Source: an uncultured Dorea sp. (lineage in GTDB: Bacteria > Bacillota > Clostridia > Lachnospirales > Lachnospiraceae). From it: a stretch of 55,285 bases of DNA. A program made the position numbers and the translations under genes. The notes below the pieces were generated by a model. The model searched no databases. It saw nothing but the letters and a program-made list of their open reading frames with translations, and was not told the origin of the DNA. This document shows, piece after piece, positions 1 through 8,298 of this stretch. Each line of letters starts with the position of its first letter. Within the stretch, counting starts at the first letter, position 1. The stretch is from the NCBI GenBank assembly GCA_910585725.1, contig CAJUFA010000023.1:1-55285 (forward strand), given 5' to 3'.

Positions 1-425
1 AATACTCTGTAGATACCGTACCAGATCAAAAGGTGCAGGAGGGGATCGGCGATCATACAGGCAATATCAAGGGCAGGGGACCATCCGATCCAGTGACCGA
101 TTACCCCGAACATATCCATAACAAGAAAGTTCTGGCTGACGGTCAGGGGATAGAGGACTGCGACGGCAGCCAGCCTCTGCCAGATGCTTCCATGGAACGC
201 CAGGAGCATCAGGACGGTGAACCAGATCAGATCAACCGTTACGTTAAAAAGATCGTTGGGAAATATGACCAAAGTGGAGATTATCGTACAGGAAAGATAG
301 ACGATTAAGCTCCATACTTTTCCATTCCTTTTTTTGGCGAAATGGGAGAGAATCCGGTAAAGGAAGAATCCTTCTGCAAAATACGATAAGTTGCCGATAT
401 AAGCGATGATTGTCGTTAAGTCCAT
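1..425 (-). CDS. membrane sensor kinase, N-terminal part (cut by window edge)
   Basis: The ATG lies at 423-425 on the minus strand, preceded by AGGAGA, and the frame stays open for 141 codons to the window edge, so the 3' end is missing. What is visible is almost entirely hydrophobic: about five membrane segments near residues 3-26, 37-55, 62-78, 85-103 and 117-138. It starts 63 bases downstream of the LytTR regulator gene. A multi-pass membrane N-terminus directly after a LytTR regulator is the usual layout of a GHKL-type (AgrC/LytS-like) histidine kinase. That function is inferred from context; no kinase domain is inside the window. It could instead be another polytopic membrane protein. 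Confidence 0.7.
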   Translation of the reverse strand, partial: MDLTTIIAYIGNLSYFAEGFFLYRILSHFAKKRNGKVWSLIVYLSCTIISTLVIFPNDLFNVTVDLIWFTVLMLLAFHGSIWQRLAAVAVLYPLTVSQNFLVMDMFGVIGHWIGWSPALDIACMIADPLLHLLIWYGIYRV

Positions 426-488
426 GTATATTCTCCTGATGCAAAAACTGTTCTGTACGAGACGTGAAAGTATTTCGTGCGGGTTATA

Positions 489-1193
489 TTAATTTAGCAG
501 AAGACGTGCGAAGGAGATCTCCAGGGTCTGCCGGCAGGCGCGGCTTATGGGGAAATGAAGAGTTCCGCAGGTACAGCCGTCTTTTTCAACGGCGGTTACA
601 TAGTTTAAGTTCACCAGATGGCGGTTATGGCAGCGGATGAAATAATCCGGAAGACCGTCTTCCACCGTATCCAGTTTTCCGTAAAAATCCAGCGTATCTC
701 CGTCTGTCAGGGAGAGGATGACCTTCCTTTTGTCGCTGGAAAAGGCGAGGATTTTCTTCAAGGGAATCCTTAAGGTTCTTGATTTCTGTTCCAGGGTATA
801 GTATTGTTCACAGCTTCTGCCAAGTTCAGCGAGCGCTTGTTCCAGGACGTTTTGAATCTTATGTTCGTCGTAAGGTTTCAGGATATAATGGAAAGCGTGG
901 ACTTCATATCCCTGGAATACAAAGTCGGGATACGCCGTCACAAAGATAAGGATCGTGCGCGCGTCTCGTTTCCTTAAGTTTCTGGCAGTATCCATGCCGT
1001 TTAATCTCTTCATCTCAATATCTAGGAATAAGATATCTAAGGTCTCGGCTTCCGGACGATTGATAAGCGCTTCGCCCGAGTCATATTCAGAGAGCCGATA
1101 TTCTTCTCCGAGAAGCTGCAGCTTCTGTTCTAAGGGAACGCGCAGGGCTTTGCGCATGGGCGCCTCGTCATCGCAGATTCCTATATGGATCAT
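489..1193 (-). CDS. LytTR-family response regulator
   Basis: This 234-residue protein has a receiver domain at about residues 1-120 and a LytTR DNA-binding domain at about 135-234. The receiver shows the acidic pair D8/D9, phosphoacceptor D58 in LFLDIEM, and the KPY motif. The LytTR half carries FIRCHNRHLVNLNYV, typical of AgrA/VirR relatives that bind direct repeats. Ribosome site AAGGAAG precedes the ATG. It is transcribed toward the presumed kinase at 1-425 and away from the ABC transporter at 1452-4392, which it may control. The signal and target are inferred only from position. Confidence 0.9.
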   Translation of the reverse strand: MIHIGICDDEAPMRKALRVPLEQKLQLLGEEYRLSEYDSGEALINRPEAETLDILFLDIEMKRLNGMDTARNLRKRDARTILIFVTAYPDFVFQGYEVHAFHYILKPYDEHKIQNVLEQALAELGRSCEQYYTLEQKSRTLRIPLKKILAFSSDKRKVILSLTDGDTLDFYGKLDTVEDGLPDYFIRCHNRHLVNLNYVTAVEKDGCTCGTLHFPISRACRQTLEISFARLLLN

Positions 1194-1451
1194 ATAAAAA
1201 CTTCCTTCCGTCTGCTGTTCTGAATCATAACAAAGCTATTTTACAAAGAAAACTCTGTTTTGTAAATAGTTAGCCAGTCAAAATACAGATCATAGCATGA
1301 ATCAAACTTTACATAATCTATGTCAAATATGACGTTTGCCGGAATGCATTTTACCGTCGACTCCTCTAAAATAGAGATTGTCAGATGGAGCTGATTCATC
1401 CGGACATTCATCAATAGTTTTTAAGGACATAAGTTACAGGAGGTATGTATC
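1194..1451. promoter_or_regulatory. divergent control region between LytTR regulator and ABC transporter
   Basis: This 258-base gap must hold both divergent promoters. It contains an imperfect dyad: CTATTTTACAAA at 1236-1247 against TTTGTAAATAG at 1259-1269, with one extra T in the left arm. I could not find a convincing -35/-10 pair with normal spacing for either gene, nor a clear pair of LytTR direct repeats. AGGAGG at about 1439-1444 is the ribosome site of the ATPase gene. Confidence 0.45.
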
Positions 1452-2207
1452 ATGTTGCAGGTAAAGCATTTATCGAAAAGTTATTCTTCAGGAGATCAGA
1501 TATATCCGGTATTGAAGGATGTTTCCCTTGAGGTTGGAAAAGGAGAGTTCGTGGCCGTTATGGGTCCGTCGGGTTCGGGAAAGACGACGCTTCTTAATTG
1601 TATTTCGCGATTTATTCCTCATGAACAGGGAGAGATCCTTCTGGCGGATAACGATATCTCGAGCCTTAACGGAGAGGAGCTTGCCAGGGTACGCAATCGT
1701 CGGATGGGATTCGTGTTCCAGGATTTTATGCTTTTGGACGGACTGAGTGTCTTTGAAAATATCTGTCTTCCGCAGATCATAGCACATCGGCCGGCAGCGC
1801 AGATGGAAGAGAAGGCGAGGAATATCGGCCGGCTCTTTGGTATTGAGAAGATTATGGAGAAATATCCGGCCGAGATATCCGGAGGGGAGAAGCAGCGTAC
1901 CGCGGTGGCAAGGGCGCTTATGAATCAGCCGTATGTGATCCTGGCGGACGAGCCCACCGGGAACCTGGACAGTAAATCATGTAAGGCGGTTATCGACGCG
2001 TTCTTACAGGCGAAGAAGGAGATGGGCGCTACGATCTTTATGGTAACCCACGACAGTTTTGCGGCGTCTTTCTGCGACCGGGTAATCGTTCTGAAAGACG
2101 GTCAGGTGCACGGAGAGTTAAGAAGGAGCAGAACAAGGCGGGAATTCATGGATGAACTTTTGGATACGATCCGTACATTGGGAGGTGACGAAGATGACAA
2201 TGAGTAA
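1452..2207 (+). CDS. ABC transporter ATPase, BceA/LolD-like
   Basis: A 251-residue ATPase with Walker A GPSGSGKTTLL (about residues 38-48), Q-loop, signature SGGEKQRTAVARAL, Walker B VILADEPTGNLDS and the switch His in MVTHD. The family (MacB/LolD/BceA) pairs with FtsX-type permeases, and such a permease follows with a 14-base overlap. BceAB-like pairs sense or remove cell-wall-active peptides. The neighbouring regulator here is LytTR type rather than the OmpR type usual for BceRS. The transported compound cannot be read from the sequence. Confidence 0.9.
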   Translation: MLQVKHLSKSYSSGDQIYPVLKDVSLEVGKGEFVAVMGPSGSGKTTLLNCISRFIPHEQGEILLADNDISSLNGEELARVRNRRMGFVFQDFMLLDGLSVFENICLPQIIAHRPAAQMEEKARNIGRLFGIEKIMEKYPAEISGGEKQRTAVARALMNQPYVILADEPTGNLDSKSCKAVIDAFLQAKKEMGATIFMVTHDSFAASFCDRVIVLKDGQVHGELRRSRTRREFMDELLDTIRTLGGDEDDNE

Positions 2208-4392
2208 GATTATGACGAAGCTTTGTAGGAAGAATCAGGAACAATACAGGCTTCTGGGAGTCTGTGTCTTCCTGTCCGTGCTTTTGGTGTCTTCCTTTAC
2301 AATGATGTTTTTCTCTCCTTCGATTCAAGAATTTCTGCCTTCGGGAGGAGACACGAGAAAATTAATGTGGTTGTTGCTGGGAGTGGTAACCGTGGGCTGT
2401 CTGATCTTTACTCTCTATGGGGGCAGTCTGTTTTTCCGAAAGAAAAGCAGGGAATTTGGAGTGTTTCTGGCTCTTGGGGCAAGGAAAAAGATACTTGCCA
2501 GACAGTTGGCGAAAGAAGTGGCTTTTGTTGTGGGAAGATACATTTTACTTGGAAGCTTTCTGGCGGTACCCGTGTCGTATCTGATCTGGAAGATATTTCA
2601 GATATTGATAATCAATACGTCGCAGATGCAGTATCAATTCGGTATGACAGGGATACTTGCGGGTTTTGTCTATGCGGCTCTGCTTGTTTGCGCTATCCTG
2701 ATCCTGGGTATCCGTTTTGTCCGCCGAACAGATATCATGGATATACTGAATGCCGGCCGTAAGACGGAGATGGTACGGGAGATAAAGCCTTATACGGGGA
2801 AACTTGGAATGACGCTTATATTGGCGGGACTTTTTCTGGCAATGGCGGTTCCTCAGATAACGGTGCGGCTGTTTCATCAAGGGATGCCCGCGGTCTGGCA
2901 GGCGACGTACCTTCTGTGTGTCGCAGGGCTTTATCTGGTTACGTTAAGCGCTGTCGGCCGTTCTAAGAAAGGAAGGAATCCAAAGAAGTACTATGATAAT
3001 ATTATCTCTACGAACCTGATGCGTTTTACCGCCAGGCAGACCACTCGAAACATGTGTGTCATTACGCTGTTGGTATTCGTGATGGTGATGGCGGCTTTCT
3101 GGGGAATGATGTACTATTTTGACGCGATGCGGCAAGGCAGTGAAGCGCTTTATGATTATTCTGTGCATTATCCGGTGAAGGAGAAGCAGATTGGTCTAGT
3201 AGAGACGGAAAAACTTGCAAAAGATCATGGAGTTTCGATCATTTCCTATGAGGAAACAGATTCACTGGAATTAATCGTCCGTTATACAGGGAAGGATATG
3301 GACGATCAGAAGCGGTATTTTGACGTAGAGTACGAGAAACTTGCTTCTTTTATATCGGCTTCGGATTTTACAAGGCTTTCCGGAACCTCGGTCTCGTTGG
3401 AAGAGGGGGAGTATCAGACGGTTACTGCGTCAGGCTTCCATGAAACGATCTGGGTCGGCGCAGACTGCCTGAATGAAATCGAGCATCCGGTTAAGGGGGA
3501 ATGTATTAAGCCTGAGTATAAGGGGACGGTGGTGTCCGATAATCTGGCGATGACCAGCGAGCCGTTTCTATTTCTGCTGTCGGATGAAGATTATAAGAGA
3601 TTTTCGGATGGATTGACGGATGATTTTAAAGAGAGGCATATACTGTTCAATGTCGGACATGCGGCGGAGGCTGATTCCGGTACGGCAGAATCTGATTCCG
3701 ATGCGGTAAAAAAGGGCGCCGGGAAATGTACCTGTCGGGAGGGAGAACTCTGTCCGGCGACGTATGATTTTGCAGATGCATGGAAAAGTGCGTATATTGA
3801 AAGGGCGACGGAGCTTTCAAACCATTATAGGCTGTATGACGCCAGGGAGGAAGAAATGGCCCTGGAAGCGGGAGAAGAGTACGGCTATGCCGGAGAGATC
3901 CACATGTCGGCGGATAATACCCAACTGATCAGTGATTGGAAATATGCTCCGTTTTCCAAGATTCTGATGGAGGCGGATGCGATGGAGATGGTAGCGGTGT
4001 TTGTAGTATTCAGTATCTACATCTCTGTAATCGCACTGGCCGCCGCGGGAATCATGAGCTATATCAGGAGTATTACCATTGCGATAGACAACCGGCAGCT
4101 TTTTGAAGATCTTGGGAAACTTGGGGCAAACGACGTCTATAAGGAGAGAGTGATCAGGGTTCAGCTGCGGAAGATATTTGCGTATCCGACGGCCTCGGGG
4201 TGTGTGATTGTAGGTGTGTTCACCCTGTTTCTTACATGGTTTAACGATATGAATCTGGATGTATTTGAGATGCAGATGCTGCTGATGGAGGCGGCGCTGA
4301 TGGCAGTTGTCAGCGTGGTTCTATATGGAGTGTACCGGAAGGCATATAGAAGGACGAAGGAAATTGCAGGAATTTGCCCCAGAGGATGTTGA
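2194..4392 (+). CDS. FtsX-type ABC permease, BceB-like
   Basis: I start this at ATG 2194, eight bases after GGAGG (2181-2185); an earlier in-frame ATG at 2152 lies within the ATPase gene and lacks a ribosome site. The protein is about 732 residues. Membrane segments are packed in the first 310 residues; a large soluble region of about 290 residues follows, and the rest are at the C-terminus. That layout matches BceB permeases, whose big extracellular loop binds peptide antibiotics. The loop carries a small Cys cluster (C512, C514, C520) and an acidic Asp/Ser/Glu-rich stretch just before it. Partner of the ATPase just upstream. Confidence 0.85.
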   Translation: MTMSKIMTKLCRKNQEQYRLLGVCVFLSVLLVSSFTMMFFSPSIQEFLPSGGDTRKLMWLLLGVVTVGCLIFTLYGGSLFFRKKSREFGVFLALGARKKILARQLAKEVAFVVGRYILLGSFLAVPVSYLIWKIFQILIINTSQMQYQFGMTGILAGFVYAALLVCAILILGIRFVRRTDIMDILNAGRKTEMVREIKPYTGKLGMTLILAGLFLAMAVPQITVRLFHQGMPAVWQATYLLCVAGLYLVTLSAVGRSKKGRNPKKYYDNIISTNLMRFTARQTTRNMCVITLLVFVMVMAAFWGMMYYFDAMRQGSEALYDYSVHYPVKEKQIGLVETEKLAKDHGVSIISYEETDSLELIVRYTGKDMDDQKRYFDVEYEKLASFISASDFTRLSGTSVSLEEGEYQTVTASGFHETIWVGADCLNEIEHPVKGECIKPEYKGTVVSDNLAMTSEPFLFLLSDEDYKRFSDGLTDDFKERHILFNVGHAAEADSGTAESDSDAVKKGAGKCTCREGELCPATYDFADAWKSAYIERATELSNHYRLYDAREEEMALEAGEEYGYAGEIHMSADNTQLISDWKYAPFSKILMEADAMEMVAVFVVFSIYISVIALAAAGIMSYIRSITIAIDNRQLFEDLGKLGANDVYKERVIRVQLRKIFAYPTASGCVIVGVFTLFLTWFNDMNLDVFEMQMLLMEAALMAVVSVVLYGVYRKAYRRTKEIAGICPRGC

Positions 4393-4403
4393 AGGACAGT
4401 CAC

Positions 4404-4432
4404 TTGTAACGGAGGTTCTGTTGTGGTAGAAT
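4404..4432 (+). promoter_or_regulatory. sigma-A promoter of yaaA
   Basis: TTGTAA (4404-4409), 17-base spacer, TAGAAT (4427-4432). Start of transcription would be about 30 bases before the yaaA ATG. Confidence 0.6.
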
Positions 4433-4468
4433 AAAACTCAGAATAAGAAAGAAAAGAAGTTTGGTTCT

Positions 4469-5221
4469 ATGAAGATTATTATTTCTCCGGCAAAAAAAAT
4501 GAATATGAATACGGATACATTTCTGTCGGCAGGGCTTCCAACATTTTTAGAAGAGACGTCTCTGCTTATGGAGTGGATACGCGCTCTCTCATATGAAGAG
4601 GCGAAAGAGTTATGGCGTTGTAACGACAGGATTGCAGGAGTGAATTATGATAGATTTCAGAAGATGGAGCTGTATAAGGCGTTGACGCCGGCTTTGGTTT
4701 CCTACGAGGGAATCCAGTATCAATATATGGCGCCGGAGGTATTTACACAGAAGGAATGGGACTATGCGCAGAGACATCTGCGCATTTTGTCCGGATTCTA
4801 CGGCGTGCTGAAGCCTTTGGACGGCGTGGCGCCGTACCGATTGGAGATGCAGGCGAAGGTCTGCGTGGGCAAGGCGAAGGATCTGTATGAATTTTGGGGA
4901 GATAAATTGTACGGTGCAATACAGGATGAAGACGGTATCATCTTGAATCTTGCTTCCAAAGAATATTCCAAATGTATCGAGAGGTATCTGAAACCAGAGG
5001 ATACCTATATTACATGTATATTCGGAGAATGGAAGGACGGTAAAGCGGTTCAGAAAGGAACGCAGGCAAAGATGGCGCGGGGAGAGATGGTTCGATTCAT
5101 GGCGGAGGCTGGGATAACGAGAGTCGGAGATATCAGAAAGTTTGACCGGCTGGGCTATCATTATGAAGAAAGGCTGTCATCTGGGAAAGAGTATGTTTTT
5201 TGTAGAAATGCCGTTGTTTAG
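4469..5221 (+). CDS. yaaA: peroxide stress protein YaaA (UPF0246)
   Basis: A 250-residue protein starting MKIIISPAKKMN, the hallmark N-terminus of YaaA/UPF0246, and containing the conserved LSGFYGVLKPLDGVAPYRLEM region. In E. coli YaaA lowers free intracellular iron during hydrogen peroxide stress, and the fold binds DNA. Length matches the family (about 245-260). It has its own promoter and is followed by sfsA. No sign of damage. Confidence 0.92.
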   Translation: MKIIISPAKKMNMNTDTFLSAGLPTFLEETSLLMEWIRALSYEEAKELWRCNDRIAGVNYDRFQKMELYKALTPALVSYEGIQYQYMAPEVFTQKEWDYAQRHLRILSGFYGVLKPLDGVAPYRLEMQAKVCVGKAKDLYEFWGDKLYGAIQDEDGIILNLASKEYSKCIERYLKPEDTYITCIFGEWKDGKAVQKGTQAKMARGEMVRFMAEAGITRVGDIRKFDRLGYHYEERLSSGKEYVFCRNAVV

Positions 5222-5231
5222 CCGTTATAAT
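5203..5231 (+). promoter_or_regulatory. candidate promoter of sfsA
   Basis: TAGAAA (5203-5208), 17 bases, TATAAT (5226-5231); it overlaps the 3' end of yaaA. The -35 is weak, the -10 perfect. Confidence 0.45.
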
Positions 5232-5328
5232 GTATTTGGATATTATGCGGCGGGCATTCCGGTAGGAGGGGAACCGTAAACGAGAAACAACACAGGGATT
5301 GCAGGCCGGGGTGGAGGAATAATCTGAT

Positions 5329-5994
5329 ATGAAATACGATAATATTATTTGCGCCACTTTCCTCAATCGCCCAAATCGATTTATAGCGGAAGTCGAGATC
5401 GAGGGGCGTAAGGAAAGGGTTCATGTGAAGAATACCGGACGCTGCAAGGAATTGTTGGTTCCGGACTGCGAGGTATATCTGACGGAACCGGGAACACCAG
5501 GACGGAAGACCAGATATGACCTGGTGGCGGTGAGAAAATCAAACGGAATACTTTTTAATATTGACAGTCAGGCGCCCAACAAGGTGGTGAAGGAGTGGCT
5601 GACAGAGCAGAACTTTGATACGGTCATACCGGAATATACATATGGAGATTCCAGAATCGATTTCTATATGGAACGTCATAATGCGGGCGGGGATGCCGAG
5701 CGCCGTCTAATGGAAGTCAAAGGGTGTACGCTGGAGATAGACGGCGTCGGATATTTTCCGGATGCACCGACAAAGCGGGGCGTGAAGCATCTGAAGGAAT
5801 TGACGAAGGCTGTAAAAGGGGGGTATAAAGCTTCCCTTGTTTTTGTGATCCAGATGGACGGCGTAACGGAAGTGCGGCCGAATATCAAGACCCATCCGGA
5901 GTTTGCGGAGGCGCTTGAAGAAGCGAAGGATGCAGGGGTGGAAGTATTGTATCTGGCTTGTCACGTGGAGCCGGGCAGTTTAACGGTTATATAG
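5329..5994 (+). CDS. sfsA: SfsA family protein
   Basis: A 221-residue protein with an N-terminal OB-like region (RPNRFIAEVEI, HVKNTGRCKELL) and a C-terminal PD-(D/E)xK nuclease-like core (RIDFYME, LMEVKGCTLE, FPDAPTKRGVKHL). SfsA was named for stimulating sugar fermentation genes in E. coli and binds DNA; its exact activity is unclear. Length is normal for the family. GGAGG ribosome site about 11 bases before the ATG. Confidence 0.92.
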   Translation: MKYDNIICATFLNRPNRFIAEVEIEGRKERVHVKNTGRCKELLVPDCEVYLTEPGTPGRKTRYDLVAVRKSNGILFNIDSQAPNKVVKEWLTEQNFDTVIPEYTYGDSRIDFYMERHNAGGDAERRLMEVKGCTLEIDGVGYFPDAPTKRGVKHLKELTKAVKGGYKASLVFVIQMDGVTEVRPNIKTHPEFAEALEEAKDAGVEVLYLACHVEPGSLTVI

Positions 5995-6050
5995 AAGGAA
6001 CACTGCTGTTTCAATGTAGATGTTATGGTTCTGGTTTTTGTATTTTCGTC

Positions 6051-6079
6051 TTGTAAAAGTGGAGTTTCTACATTATACT
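6051..6079 (+). promoter_or_regulatory. sigma-A promoter of the 2-hydroxy-acid dehydrogenase gene
   Basis: TTGTAA (6051-6056), 17 bases, TATACT (6074-6079). An inverted repeat AATGTAGA (about 6013-6020) and TCTACATT (about 6067-6074) brackets the -35 box and could be an operator. Confidence 0.6.
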
Positions 6080-6157
6080 GAATTTATCTGAGCGTACACG
6101 GACGAAGGGATTACGTGTGCCCTGGCAGTGGAAAAGAGAAGATGGAGGAAGAAAACG

Positions 6158-7171
6158 ATGACATATGAAGAAGTATTACAAAATGCAAGAACTTGTGTAG
6201 GAGATATCTGCAAGGCGTGTCCGGTCTGTAACGGTAAAGCATGCGGCGGCAGGATTCCGGGACCCGGGGCAAAGGGAACAGGAACGGTTGCGATCCAGAA
6301 TTACGACGCATGGCAGAAACTCTGTGTGAATATGGATACCATTTGTGAGAATAAGCCGGTTGATCTGACGCTTAAGCTGTTCGGTCAGACGTTTCGGGCG
6401 CCGGTTTTCGCAGGACCCATCGGGGCGATGAAGCTTCACTATGGCGATAAATATGACGACCTGGAATACAACGATATCCTGGTATCTGCATGTGCCGCCG
6501 AGGAAATAGCGGCGTTTACCGGGGACGGGACGAATCCGGCGGTGATGGAAGGAGCCACGAAAGCCATCAAGGCGGCAGAAGGAAGAGGAATTCCGACCGT
6601 GAAGCCGTGGGATGTAAATACATTGGCTGAAAAGTTCGCCCTGGTTAAGGAAGCAGGAGCGTTTGCCTGTGCTATGGATGTGGACGCGGCAGGGCTTCCG
6701 TTTCTCAAGAACCTGACTCCCCCTGCAGGGAGCAAATCTACCGAGGAGCTTAAGAGTATTATCGCGGATGCGGGAGTACCGTTTATATTAAAAGGAATTA
6801 TGACTGTGAAGGGCGCGCTGAAAGCAAGGGAAGCAGGAGCGGCGGCTATCGTAGTATCGAATCACGGCGGCCGTGTGCTTGATCAGTGTCCGCCGACGGC
6901 AGAGGTGCTCTCAGAGATTGCGGACGCAGTCGGAGGGGATATGAAGATCCTGGTAGACGGTGGTATCCGTTCCGGTGTGGATGTATTCAAGGCTCTGGCT
7001 CTGGGCGCGGACGCCGTATTGATCGGACGTCCCTATGTAACGGCAGTATACGGCGGCGCGGCGGAGGGAGTGAAAGCTCTTACCGATAAGCTTGCCGCGG
7101 AATTGGAGGATACGATGGCTATGTGCGGCGCGCATTCATTGAAAGAGATTACGAGGGATATGGTAAGGTAG
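6158..7171 (+). CDS. FMN-dependent alpha-hydroxy-acid dehydrogenase
   Basis: I start at ATG 6158, nine bases after GGAGG (6144-6148); a GTG at 6128 is possible but has no ribosome site. The product is 337 residues, a TIM-barrel FMN enzyme of the lactate oxidase/glycolate oxidase family. Signatures are SNHGGRVLDQ with the catalytic His and Arg, and the phosphate-binding DGGIRSGVDVFKALALGADAV. These enzymes oxidise 2-hydroxy acids to 2-oxo acids. The N-terminus holds five cysteines (C13, C18, C21, C24, C29), which resembles a metal or Fe-S site. The holA gene follows after 3 bases. Confidence 0.88.
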   Translation: MTYEEVLQNARTCVGDICKACPVCNGKACGGRIPGPGAKGTGTVAIQNYDAWQKLCVNMDTICENKPVDLTLKLFGQTFRAPVFAGPIGAMKLHYGDKYDDLEYNDILVSACAAEEIAAFTGDGTNPAVMEGATKAIKAAEGRGIPTVKPWDVNTLAEKFALVKEAGAFACAMDVDAAGLPFLKNLTPPAGSKSTEELKSIIADAGVPFILKGIMTVKGALKAREAGAAAIVVSNHGGRVLDQCPPTAEVLSEIADAVGGDMKILVDGGIRSGVDVFKALALGADAVLIGRPYVTAVYGGAAEGVKALTDKLAAELEDTMAMCGAHSLKEITRDMVR

Positions 7172-7174
7172 TGC

Positions 7175-8218
7175 ATGAAAAGCCTGAATGAAGATATCAA
7201 ATCCGGAACTTTTAAGAGAATTTATCTTCTGTACGGAGAAGAAGCTTATCTGAAGAAGCAGTATAAGAACCGGCTTACGAAAGCTATGATTCCGGACGGA
7301 GATACGATGAATTACGCTTATTACGAAGGGAAGGGAATTAATCCTGCAGAGCTGATCGATCTGGCGGAGACGATGCCTTTTTTCGCAGAACGGCGGCTGA
7401 TCGTGGTGGAGAATTCCAACTTTTTTAAGAATGCGACGCCCGACCTGGCGGATTATCTGAAGAATATGCCGGACACCGCGTGTTTTCTCTTTGTGGAAAA
7501 TGAAGTGGACAAGCGGGGGAAGATGTATAAGGCAGTGAAGGAGAAGGGGCGTATCGTCGAGATGGGGCGTCAGGACGAGAAGACGCTGATATATTGGATT
7601 GCCGGAAACGTAAAACGGGAAGGCCGGCAGATTAAAGAATCTACGATCCGTTATCTGTTGTCCAAGACGGGGACGGATATGGAGAATCTGGAGAAAGAGC
7701 TGGAGAAGCTGTTCACATATACCTTGCCGGAAGAGGCTTTTTTCGACGAAAACGGCGGGGACGCCGGAGAGAGGGAGGCAGGGATTTCAAAGCGGAGCAG
7801 GGAGATTACCGTGGAAGACATCGACGCCATCTGTACTGTGCAGATTTCGAATAAGATCTTTGATATGGTTGAGGCGGTGGCGGCAAAGCAGCAGAAGAAG
7901 GCGCTTAACTACTATTACGATCTGCTTGCGTTAAAAGAGCCGCCAATGAGGATATTGTATCTTCTGACACGCCAGTTTAGGCTGCTGCTTGAAGTGAAAG
8001 ACTTGCTGGGGAGAGGAAATGATAAGGCGCAGATCGCCAGGATTGCAAAACTTCAACCATTTGTGGCGGGGAAATACATGCGGCAGTGCAAGACATTTTC
8101 GAAGGCTGAACTTCGTGTTATTATGGAAGAAGCCGCCGGTATGGAAGAAATGGTGAAGACCGGACGACTGAACGATGTGATGAGTGTGGAAATATTTATT
8201 GTGAAATTCAGCGCATAG
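7175..8218 (+). CDS. holA: DNA polymerase III delta subunit
   Basis: A 347-residue clamp-loader delta subunit. The N-terminus FKRIYLLYGEEAYLKKQYKNRL is the family signature, followed by the AAA+-like fold without a functional ATP site and the C-terminal collar helices. HolA opens the beta clamp during its loading onto DNA. It lies 3 bases after the flavin enzyme and 80 bases before lepA. A low-complexity acidic insert (about residues 188-205) is the only departure from the family core. rpsT, often found next to holA, is absent here. Confidence 0.92.
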   Translation: MKSLNEDIKSGTFKRIYLLYGEEAYLKKQYKNRLTKAMIPDGDTMNYAYYEGKGINPAELIDLAETMPFFAERRLIVVENSNFFKNATPDLADYLKNMPDTACFLFVENEVDKRGKMYKAVKEKGRIVEMGRQDEKTLIYWIAGNVKREGRQIKESTIRYLLSKTGTDMENLEKELEKLFTYTLPEEAFFDENGGDAGEREAGISKRSREITVEDIDAICTVQISNKIFDMVEAVAAKQQKKALNYYYDLLALKEPPMRILYLLTRQFRLLLEVKDLLGRGNDKAQIARIAKLQPFVAGKYMRQCKTFSKAELRVIMEEAAGMEEMVKTGRLNDVMSVEIFIVKFSA

Positions 8219-8298
8219 AAGCAGTCTAAGCCCATATGCTCTGTACTGAGCAAGGAAAAGATAACAGACGATAGTAAAATGTAAGGGGAACGATAGAA

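Noticed and set aside
33..308. 91-codon plus-strand frame at the left edge
   Set aside because: It is antisense to the hydrophobic kinase-like frame that continues to the edge; no ribosome site.
1194..1451. LytTR binding repeats
   Set aside because: A few ACGTT-like and ACCGT-like words occur but not as a pair at the usual spacing.
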